This document shows, piece by piece, positions 6,844-11,691 of a stretch of 11,691 bases of DNA; position 1 is the first letter of the stretch, and every line of letters starts with the position of its first letter. The notes below the pieces were generated by a model. The model was not told where the DNA came from and searched no databases. It saw only the letters and a program-made list of their open reading frames with translations. Both the position numbers and the translations under genes were made by a program. Where the stretch lies: positions 1-11,691 of the forward strand of contig JAYRIB010000052.1 of NCBI GenBank assembly GCA_041907025.1, in the 5' to 3' direction. The stretch is from CAYPSN01 sp041907025. GTDB lineage: Bacteria; Patescibacteriota; Saccharimonadia; CAILAD01; JADZBC01.

Positions 6844-6852
6844 AAGGGGTAG

Positions 6853-7215
6853 TTATTGGTCGGACTTGGTTGAGGCGTCGGTAGTCTCAGCTGGAGCGTC
6901 TACGGTCTTCTCAGCAATCTCTTCTTTGATCTCAGCGAGTTTAGCCTTGGCGTCTTTAGCTTCTACAGGGGCTTCCTCGGCAGGCTTAGCCTTCTTAGCG
7001 GCCATGCCTGGTTGGGCCTTTTCTTGCTTAGCGCGGAAGCGGTCTACGCGTCCGGCGGTATCGATCAACTTTTGCTTGCCGGTATAGAATGGGTGGCAAT
7101 TTGAGCACAGCTCAACACTCATCTCCTCGACTGTCGACATAGTCTCGAATGTGGTGTTGCAACCCAGGCATGTTACCTTGGTCTTTTTGAGTTCGGGGTG
7201 AATAGCTGCTTTCAT
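6853..7215 (-). CDS. rpmE: Ribosomal protein L31 with a long C-terminal extension
   Basis: L31 (bL31) is a small protein of the large ribosomal subunit at the intersubunit bridge. The core starts at ATG 7215 with MKAAIHPELK and ends near residue 64. It contains all four zinc-ligand cysteines (16, 19, 37, 40) in TCLGCN and ELCSNCHPFYTGKQKLIDTAGRVDRF, so it is the zinc-binding form. An ATG 30 bases upstream at 7245 would add ten residues absent from L31 proteins and lies between the -35 and -10 boxes, so it is rejected. Most L31 proteins have 65-90 residues. This one has 120, because a tail of about 55 residues rich in Ala, Lys, Glu and Thr follows the core. The tail is low-complexity and charged, without a recognisable domain. 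The neighbours prfA and prmC follow in the same direction, a common arrangement in bacteria. The stop is TAA. Confidence 0.95.
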   Translation of the reverse strand: MKAAIHPELKKTKVTCLGCNTTFETMSTVEEMSVELCSNCHPFYTGKQKLIDTAGRVDRFRAKQEKAQPGMAAKKAKPAEEAPVEAKDAKAKLAEIKEEIAEKTVDAPAETTDASTKSDQ

Positions 7216-7224
7216 AACCTGAAT

Positions 7225-7253
7225 ATGGTAACATTTTCGCGACATCTGGTCAA
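7225..7253 (-). promoter_or_regulatory. Promoter of rpmE, near-leaderless
   Basis: On the minus strand TTGACC (7253-7248, 5 of 6 to the -35 consensus) is followed after 17 bp by TACCAT (7230-7225, 4 of 6). The -10 is preceded by TGT, an extended -10 element. The ATG at 7215 comes 9 bases after the -10 box, so the leader would be only about 2-3 bases long. No Shine-Dalgarno sequence is present. The promoter shows that rpmE can be transcribed apart from the coiled-coil gene upstream. Confidence 0.62.
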
Positions 7254-7284
7254 CTGCCTAGCAAAAAAGGCTATATTGAAAAAC

Positions 7285-7728
7285 TTACGCCTCTAAATCA
7301 GCTTCTGGCTTGCCAATCTTGGCGCTCAGTACTACCTGACGGGTTTCGCCTTCGTCGTCTCGTATCTGGGCCTTCTGAGTTTCATTGTAGTAGGTGACTA
7401 GGTAGTGACTCATGATCTCCTGCAAGTCTTTAAGTTTGGCGCGGAAGTCATCAAGGTCGGCGTTAACCTTTTGGTAATCCGTATCGGCTTGCAAGATCTT
7501 ACGCGCGGTTTGGCGCTTGGTGCTGAGCTCGCTAATTTCGTCTTTGAGCTGTTGATACTCTTGGTTTTGCTCTTCCACGTCCTTAAGCTGTTCCCGAACC
7601 GTTTTAATCTTATCCTTGGTCTCACGGATTTCAGGAAGCAGGCGATGAATCGCCTCGAGCGTCGTGCGATCCTCAACGGCTTTAGTAGTTGGTGCGGTTT
7701 CTGGGGCTTGGTCTGGTGTATCGGCCAT
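7285..7728 (-). CDS. Coiled-coil protein of unknown function
   Basis: The 147-residue product has no recognised domain. Residues 1-20 are Pro/Thr/Ala-rich and probably disordered. Residues about 25-115 are dominated by Lys, Glu, Gln, Asp and Leu with heptad-like spacing, as in LPEIRETKDKIKTVREQL and LKDEISELSTKRQTARKI, which predicts a long coiled coil with one or two breaks. The last 30 residues may form a short beta segment. There is no signal peptide, membrane span or cysteine, so it is probably cytoplasmic. The ATG at 7728 has AAGGA 8 bases upstream and a strong promoter about 40 bases further up, which suggests substantial expression. It lies between the helicase gene and rpmE on the same strand. 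The setting gives no clear function; a structural or ribosome-linked role is speculation. The stop is TAA. Confidence 0.85.
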   Translation of the reverse strand: MADTPDQAPETAPTTKAVEDRTTLEAIHRLLPEIRETKDKIKTVREQLKDVEEQNQEYQQLKDEISELSTKRQTARKILQADTDYQKVNADLDDFRAKLKDLQEIMSHYLVTYYNETQKAQIRDDEGETRQVVLSAKIGKPEADLEA

Positions 7729-7769
7729 GTGGGTATTCCTTGTTTATCTTGATGTGCGGTATGGAATAG

Positions 7770-7798
7770 ATTATAGGGCTTATGGTTAGCGCTGCCAA
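7770..7798 (-). promoter_or_regulatory. Strong sigma-70-type promoter of the coiled-coil gene
   Basis: On the minus strand TTGGCA (7798-7793, 5 of 6) is followed after exactly 17 bp by a perfect TATAAT (7775-7770). This is the best match to consensus in the window. Transcription would begin near 7763, giving a leader of about 35 bases with AAGGA at 7741-7737 before the ATG at 7728. The -35 overlaps one arm of a 6-bp inverted repeat (7794-7799 with 7803-7808). Confidence 0.75.
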
Positions 7799-7808
7799 TA
7801 AGATTGGC
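7794..7808. repeat. Short inverted repeat overlapping a -35 box
   Basis: GCCAAT and ATTGGC are perfect 6-bp arms around a 3-base centre, 9 bases downstream of the helicase stop. No T-run follows on the minus strand, so it is unlikely to be an intrinsic terminator. One arm covers most of the -35 box of the coiled-coil gene, so it could be an operator, or it could be chance. Confidence 0.4.
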
Positions 7809-7817
7809 GCAGATTTC

Positions 7818-9005
7818 TCAAGAATGTGGATCAAGACCAACGATGGTGAGCTCAGTTTCGGCGCGGGTTACAGCCGTGTAGAGCCAGCGGCGCCATTCTT
7901 CATCACTCGTCTTACTAAAGCGCTCCTCAAACAACAGCACGCGGGGGGATTGCGACCCCTGGGCTTTATGTACCGTCAGAGCGTAACCAAAGTCGAACAA
8001 GGCACCAGTACTGTCACCCGGTGCGCGTGGCGGTTGCTTGACCGTCTCGCGGGCGCCAAACTGCTCGCGTAGCACGTAGCCGCTAAAGCTCATGTTTTCG
8101 CTATCAAAGTAGATCTCTGCCCAATACCATTGCTTGGTTTCGTCATCTGGGGCGGGTTCGATGCTCACAATCGTGCCAACTAGGCCGTTGTAGAGGTGCT
8201 CGGTGCGCATGTTGCGCAAACAAACTACTACGTCGCCGACGGTTGGTTCGGCCACTTCGATGTCGCGTAGGGCGCGAATGTGGGAATTAAGCGCCACACG
8301 AGTGTGGTTGTAGCCGCATAATACAAGCAGATCGGTCCGCCAATTGCGCAATATGTCTTCAATCTCGTTGCCTGTCTCCAGGTTGGTTTTATTCAGCTTG
8401 GTTACACCAGGGCCAAAGTCCCGAACTGGGATGGCGCCGTGGGTGCGAGCTAGCTGAGCTACTTTAATAATAGGGCTCTCGGCTTCTTGGCGGAAGATCT
8501 GCTCAAGCTTGAGTGTTGGGTCGGCCATGAGGTTGAAACGCGAGTTAATGGGTGGTAACTGGCCATGGTCACCGACCGCCAGAATGGGGATGTTGAAGCT
8601 GAGCAGGTCGTTCCAGATGTTTTCGTCGACCATGCTGGCTTCATCGACCACAATGAGCTCGTAGGTTAACTCGTCTTTGAGTGCCCAGCTGGTTACGCCT
8701 TCTTTGCTGGTTTTACTGTTGTAAATGAGCGAGTGGATGGTCGAAGTATTGTCGCCACGGCGCAGCACCTTTTGTTCACGCAGTTTATTGCGCAACACCT
8801 GTGCGGCTTTGCCAGTGTAGGCGCAGAAGGCAACTTGAATGGTTGGGTCGTATTCTTGCAAGGCTTGGCGCAGCAAGGTAATAAGTGTGGTTTTGCCCGT
8901 ACCCGCGTAGCCACCGAGGGTAATGAAAGGCGCAGTCTTTTCGCGGTACCAAGCGCCAATTGCGCCCAGAGCGTCTGCCTGGTCTTGAGAGAGGGTGTAT
9001 GCCAT
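7818..9005 (-). CDS. Compact SF1B DNA helicase, RecD/Dda-like
   Basis: An ATP-dependent DNA helicase of superfamily 1 with the RecD-like motor. The 395 residues hold the helicase motifs in order: Walker A GGYAGTGKTT (31-40, Lys38), motif Ia region AYTGKAAQVL (62-71), Walker B VVDEAS (119-124), motif III GDHGQLPPI (145-153), motif IV region EQIFRQ (168-173), and the C-terminal UvrD_C_2-type motifs ALTVHKAQGSQ (342-352) and LYTAVTRAETELTIVG (375-390). RecD2 enzymes have over 700 residues with an N-terminal extension. This protein lacks that and is nearer in size to phage T4 Dda (439 residues). A role in repair, recombination or replication restart is likely but not shown. The gene is preceded by an extended -10 (TGTTACAAT) 8 bases before the ATG and by no ribosome binding site. 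It ends in TGA, 89 bp before the coiled-coil gene. Confidence 0.92.
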   Translation of the reverse strand: MAYTLSQDQADALGAIGAWYREKTAPFITLGGYAGTGKTTLITLLRQALQEYDPTIQVAFCAYTGKAAQVLRNKLREQKVLRRGDNTSTIHSLIYNSKTSKEGVTSWALKDELTYELIVVDEASMVDENIWNDLLSFNIPILAVGDHGQLPPINSRFNLMADPTLKLEQIFRQEAESPIIKVAQLARTHGAIPVRDFGPGVTKLNKTNLETGNEIEDILRNWRTDLLVLCGYNHTRVALNSHIRALRDIEVAEPTVGDVVVCLRNMRTEHLYNGLVGTIVSIEPAPDDETKQWYWAEIYFDSENMSFSGYVLREQFGARETVKQPPRAPGDSTGALFDFGYALTVHKAQGSQSPRVLLFEERFSKTSDEEWRRWLYTAVTRAETELTIVGLDPHS

Positions 9006-9013
9006 AGGTATCT

Positions 9014-9043
9014 ATTGTAACAGGCTGCAGGCCGGCGTGTCTT
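9014..9043 (-). promoter_or_regulatory. Promoter of the helicase gene, leaderless type
   Basis: On the minus strand AAGACA (9043-9038, 4 of 6) is followed after 18 bp by TACAAT (9019-9014, 5 of 6), which is preceded by TGT as an extended -10. The ATG at 9005 comes 8 bases after the -10 box. The whole promoter lies within the 43-bp gap after the LOG gene. No Shine-Dalgarno sequence is visible. Confidence 0.58.
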
Positions 9044-9048
9044 TGTGG

Positions 9049-9744
9049 CTAGGTTGTCTTTGTGTGTCGCTTAGGTAGGCGAGCAGCTAGCTCCATAATG
9101 TCGCGCTCGTCGTCGATAATGTGAAAGAGTTCAAGGTCTGTTGGTATGACGGTACCATAGTCTTCTAAGAAGGTGGTACGGATGACGCGTTCTAAGGGGC
9201 GCCAGTAGTGCGAGCCAACGCAAACGATCGGGATACGAGGTATTTTGTGTTCCTGCTCTAAAGTAAGCAGCTCAAAGAACTCATCCATCGTGCCAAAGCC
9301 TCCAGGGAAGAAGATGTAGAGTCTGGCGGCAAAGGCCAGCATGACCTTACGAGCAAAGAAGTAGTGGAAATCAATCTGTTTGTTAATGTAGGGGTTTGGT
9401 TCTTGGTGGTGCGCCTCAAGTTCAATAGTCAGCCCAACCGAAGTACCCCCCGCCTCATGAGCGCCGCGGTTGGCAGCTTCCATGATGCCTGGACCGCCGC
9501 CAGTTACGACTGTGTAGCCAAGCTCTTTGACGAGTCGATAGGCAATGTCACGGGCTGATTGATAGAGTCGATCGCCGTCGTTGATCTGCTTAGAGCCAAA
9601 GAAGCTGACGACCTTATCAAGCTCCTCAACAAACGAGAATCCTTCGTCGAACTCTTGCGTTATAGCACACATCCTTGCGTCGTCGGCGGTACCAAACGCC
9701 GAGCAGACATTGCGAAATTCTTGAATGGTCCAGGGTTTTTGCAT
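9049..9744 (-). CDS. LOG-family (TIGR00730) nucleotide 5'-monophosphate phosphoribohydrolase-like protein
   Basis: A Rossmann-fold protein of the LOG family, often mislabelled lysine decarboxylase. Characterised members hydrolyse nucleoside 5'-monophosphates to free base and ribose 5-phosphate; plant LOG activates cytokinins and E. coli PpnN belongs to the wider group. From ATG 9744 it has 231 residues. The family motifs are present: VVSFFGSKQI near 45-54, GGGPGIMEAANRGAHEAGG at 82-100, and PGGFGTMDEFFELLTLEQ at 147-164, where the usual PGGxGTxxE carries the catalytic Glu/Asp. The arginine and lysine of FFARKVML fit the phosphate-binding region. An in-frame TTG at 9762 lies upstream of the -10 box TATACT (9756-9751), and the ATG 6 bases after that box is the better start, implying a leaderless mRNA. 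The substrate here is unknown. It diverges from the DUF2207 gene. The stop is TAG. Confidence 0.92.
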   Translation of the reverse strand: MQKPWTIQEFRNVCSAFGTADDARMCAITQEFDEGFSFVEELDKVVSFFGSKQINDGDRLYQSARDIAYRLVKELGYTVVTGGGPGIMEAANRGAHEAGGTSVGLTIELEAHHQEPNPYINKQIDFHYFFARKVMLAFAARLYIFFPGGFGTMDEFFELLTLEQEHKIPRIPIVCVGSHYWRPLERVIRTTFLEDYGTVIPTDLELFHIIDDERDIMELAARLPKRHTKTT

Positions 9745-9750
9745 GGGCTT

Positions 9751-9756
9751 AGTATA
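9751..9756 (-). promoter_or_regulatory. -10 box of the LOG gene
   Basis: TATACT (5 of 6) on the minus strand is followed 6 bases later by the ATG at 9744. The best -35 candidate at 18 bp (TAGCCG) matches only 3 of 6. No Shine-Dalgarno sequence is present, so a leaderless transcript is predicted. Confidence 0.5.
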
Positions 9757-9795
9757 CGGCAAAAAGCTTATGTTCGGCTAGACTCTTTGCTCATG

Positions 9796-9804
9796 TGTTA
9801 AGAT
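9796..9804 (+). promoter_or_regulatory. Extended -10 box of the DUF2207 gene
   Basis: TGTTAAGAT contains a TGn element and TAAGAT (4 of 6), and the ATG at 9811 follows after 6 bases. No good -35 is found. The same TGTTAnnAT pattern precedes rpmE and the helicase gene. No ribosome binding site is visible. Confidence 0.45.
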
Positions 9805-9810
9805 AAAGTT

Positions 9811-11601
9811 ATGAAAAAACGTGCGTTGAACTTGGTCTTAATGGGGCTTATTGTTGGGGTGATACTTCTTGGATTTGGTAGGACAGTCCATGCAGGGGTG
9901 GAGGACTTTTCCTTTAAAGCTTTCGAAGCCGATTACTACCTGACTCGTGATGGGCAGAACGTGTCTCAGCTGAAAGTAGTTGAAAAGCTCACTGCAGTTT
10001 TCCCAGACTATGACCAGAACCGTGGTGTGCGGCGTGCTATACCGAAGAAATATAAGGGTAGAGACAACGATGTCAAGGTAGTCTCGGTAACCGACGGCGA
10101 TGGCAGGCCTCGTGCCTACAAAACCGCTTCCCAAAATGACAATCTGATCATTAGTATTCGATCGGACAACTATGTTTACGGCGAGCAGCAGTACGTCATA
10201 ACTTACACACTTCGTGATGTAATAAGTTTTGAAGACAATCAAGAAGAGTGGTACTGGGATGTAAATGGCGATCAATGGCCACAGGAATTTCAAACCGTCA
10301 TTGCTCGGGCACACGTCCCGGTAGAATTGGCAACTAAGCTTTCGCAGCAGCAAAAGTGCTTCACGGGTACGTATGGCTCTACGAGAAGTGACTGTGTAAT
10401 TACGCGCCAGCAGACGACGGACGAAATGGTGATTACCGCTACCACCACTCAGCCACTGCTAGCCAGAGAAACTCTCTCATTTGTGTTGGCGTTCGACAAG
10501 GGCACCTTTAGCCCATACAAGATACCACTTCTAACTATAGCCCTCTTCATTATTGCTGGGTTCATAATTGTAGTTCTTCCGCCGCTTGTCGCGCTTGTGA
10601 TAATGCTGCGGCTTTGGCGCAAAAAGGGTCGAGATCCGCGCAGCAAACACACGGTCATCGCTCAATATGCGCCAAGCAGGGGGATGAACCCGCTCTTAGC
10701 AAGCTTGGTATTGCAAGAGAAATTGCAGCCGAAAGCAATTTCGGCTACCATGCTTGACCTTTGCGTCCGCGGGTACTTAAGGCTGTATGAGGTAAAGAAG
10801 GATAAGCTGATTGGTTCAAGTACTCATTACGAGGTTGAGCTTGTTCGTGACGACTCCACCAAATTAACTCAAGAAGAGTCGGTGGTGGTAGGGTTATTAT
10901 TCCCGAGTCGCACGCTAGGAACTAAGGTAGACCTTGATAGCTTGGCTAACACGCTTCATGCTGGAGTAGAGCGGCTTGATAAGCAGTTAGCAGCTACCGC
11001 GACTACAAAAGGCTACTTTGTCGACGATCCACACACTGTCCGTAAGCGCTACGTAAAACGAGGTATGTGGCTCATAGTTCCGGCGCTTGTTCTGCTTGTT
11101 ATACCATTTACGTTCTTCTTTACATTCGGATTGGTCATAGCTGGGATTATTGTCGTGGCTTTTGGTAGCGCTATGCCTGCCCGCACCGCGGCTGGTGTGG
11201 CAGAGCGTGACCACTTAAAAGGTCTGGAGTTATATATGAAGATGGCCGAAACCGATAGAATTAAGATGTTGCAAAGCCCACAGGGAGCTGAAAAGAGGTC
11301 TGTTGATCCAGCTAACAAGAAACAGCTCATCAAACTCTATGAAGAGTTATTGCCCTATGCTGTTCTGTTTGGCCTAGAAAAACAGTGGGCCAAGGAGTTT
11401 GCCAATCTCTACGACCAACCTCCTGAATGGTATGGCAGTAGCACGGCGTTTAATGCGGTTGCGTTTTCGCACGCTTTAGGCGGGTTCAACTCGGCAGCAG
11501 CAGCGAGCTTTAGTTCGCCAAGTAGTTCTGGCTCAAGCGGATTTGGTGGTGGTGGCTTCTCTGGCGGCGGCGGAGGAGGCGGCGGAGGAGGCGGTCTCTA
11601 G
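9811..11601 (+). CDS. DUF2207 family membrane protein with polyglycine tail
   Basis: A 596-residue predicted membrane protein of the DUF2207 family, whose biochemical role is unknown. A signal peptide covers about 1-28 (hydrophobic core 8-22, likely cut after VHA). The extracytoplasmic domain (about 30-235) begins with YYLTRDGQNVSQLKVVEKL and has RGVRRAIP (71-78), which fits the family pattern of an N-terminal beta domain. Membrane segments lie at about 237-267 (perhaps one long or two short spans) and at 419-453 (probably two spans). A cytoplasmic region between them includes KKGRDPRSKHTVIAQYAPSRGMNPL (271-295), and a later one includes GLELYMKMAETDRIKML (471-487) and EELLPYAVLFGLEKQWAKEF (511-530), all family hallmarks. 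The C terminus is Ser/Gly-rich and ends with eleven glycines and Leu. Two cysteines (183, 195) lie in the exported domain. The gene diverges from the LOG gene and converges with the next one, 2 bp away. The stop is TAG. Confidence 0.93.
   Translation: MKKRALNLVLMGLIVGVILLGFGRTVHAGVEDFSFKAFEADYYLTRDGQNVSQLKVVEKLTAVFPDYDQNRGVRRAIPKKYKGRDNDVKVVSVTDGDGRPRAYKTASQNDNLIISIRSDNYVYGEQQYVITYTLRDVISFEDNQEEWYWDVNGDQWPQEFQTVIARAHVPVELATKLSQQQKCFTGTYGSTRSDCVITRQQTTDEMVITATTTQPLLARETLSFVLAFDKGTFSPYKIPLLTIALFIIAGFIIVVLPPLVALVIMLRLWRKKGRDPRSKHTVIAQYAPSRGMNPLLASLVLQEKLQPKAISATMLDLCVRGYLRLYEVKKDKLIGSSTHYEVELVRDDSTKLTQEESVVVGLLFPSRTLGTKVDLDSLANTLHAGVERLDKQLAATATTKGYFVDDPHTVRKRYVKRGMWLIVPALVLLVIPFTFFFTFGLVIAGIIVVAFGSAMPARTAAGVAERDHLKGLELYMKMAETDRIKMLQSPQGAEKRSVDPANKKQLIKLYEELLPYAVLFGLEKQWAKEFANLYDQPPEWYGSSTAFNAVAFSHALGGFNSAAAASFSSPSSSGSSGFGGGGFSGGGGGGGGGGGL
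11566..11589 (+). repeat. 12-bp tandem repeat encoding part of the polyglycine tail
   Basis: GGCGGCGGAGGA occurs twice exactly (11566-11577 and 11578-11589), in frame, giving eight of the eleven terminal glycines of the DUF2207 protein. The tract is a likely site of slippage, so glycine number may vary between strains. Confidence 0.85.
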
Positions 11602-11603
11602 GA

Positions 11604-11691
11604 TTAGTGCGAGTCCTCATTAGGTTTCTTAACAACCTTAGCCTTCATGCGGTCGTAGTGCCCACGGGCGTGGCCTAGGAACCGCTGAGCC
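11604..11691 (-). CDS. 3' end of an unidentified gene
   Basis: On the minus strand one frame stays open from the window edge to a TAA at 11606-11604, giving 28 C-terminal residues that contain LGHARGHYDRMKAK and end in KKPNEDSH. The other minus frame I translated meets a stop sooner. The basic, hydrophilic tail looks like an ordinary protein end, but there is too little to assign a family. It converges with the DUF2207 gene with 2 bp between the stop codons and no terminator in between. A gene here fits the density of the window, since otherwise 90 bases would be empty. Confidence 0.55.
   Translation of the reverse strand, partial: AQRFLGHARGHYDRMKAKVVKKPNEDSH

Noticed and set aside
7213..7245. 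Upstream ATG giving a ten-residue longer L31
   Set aside because: L31 proteins begin with the MKxxIHP pattern at 7215, and the upstream ATG lies between the -35 and -10 boxes of the rpmE promoter.
7256..7271. GCCT...AGGC around a T6 run as a terminator of the coiled-coil gene
   Set aside because: The stem has only 4 bp and the T-run is inside the loop rather than after it, so it does not fit an intrinsic terminator.
9838..10353. 171-residue minus-strand open frame antisense to the DUF2207 gene
   Set aside because: It lies entirely opposite the conserved exported domain, shows no family motif and has no start signals.
1..11691. A defence system, phage or integrative element in the window
   Set aside because: No integrase, transposase, restriction, toxin-antitoxin or CRISPR feature is seen, and the gene content is mostly core functions with uniform style.

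Overview
This window is a gene-dense stretch of bacterial chromosome with no mobile element, CRISPR array, tRNA or rRNA that I can see. It holds ten complete protein genes and one gene fragment at each edge. Gaps are short (2 to about 110 bases) and no stretch over 300 bases lacks a gene. The best guess for the source is a Candidatus Saccharibacteria (TM7) or related Patescibacteria/CPR genome. The reasons are the compact layout, the family set (LCP protein, single-PDZ HtrA, DUF2207, a small RecD/Dda-like helicase) and many genes with a -10 box placed directly before the start codon. Two genes (prfA and the helicase) end in TGA, so TGA appears to be a normal stop, which argues against the Gracilibacteria/Absconditabacteria code. 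The taxon is inference, not proof.

Positions 1-371 hold the 3' end of a short-chain dehydrogenase. Positions 391-4883 are an envelope block. lepB (signal peptidase I, minus strand) diverges from an LCP-family gene (LytR-CpsA-Psr, plus strand) over an 85-95 bp shared promoter region. A multi-spanning membrane protein of unknown function follows 8 bp after the LCP gene, then an HtrA/DegP-type membrane-anchored serine protease. Together these cover secretion, glycopolymer attachment and quality control of exported proteins.

Positions 4899-7728 are a translation block on the minus strand. In transcription order it runs from a coiled-coil protein to rpmE (ribosomal protein L31), prfA (release factor 1) and prmC (the methyltransferase that modifies the release-factor GGQ glutamine). 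prfA and prmC overlap by 4 bases. Positions 7818-9744 carry a compact SF1B helicase of RecD/Dda type and a LOG-family (TIGR00730) nucleotide phosphoribohydrolase, both on the minus strand. From 9811 a plus-strand DUF2207 membrane protein with a polyglycine tail runs to 11601 and converges with the 3' end of an unidentified minus-strand gene.

The most notable pattern is regulatory. At least five genes (lepB, LCP, helicase, LOG, DUF2207), and probably rpmE, have a recognisable -10 box only 6-9 bases before the best start codon and no Shine-Dalgarno sequence, which predicts leaderless or near-leaderless mRNAs. htrA, prfA and the coiled-coil gene instead have clear AAGGA-type ribosome binding sites. 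I do not see a convincing new multi-gene system; most genes are ordinary core functions.
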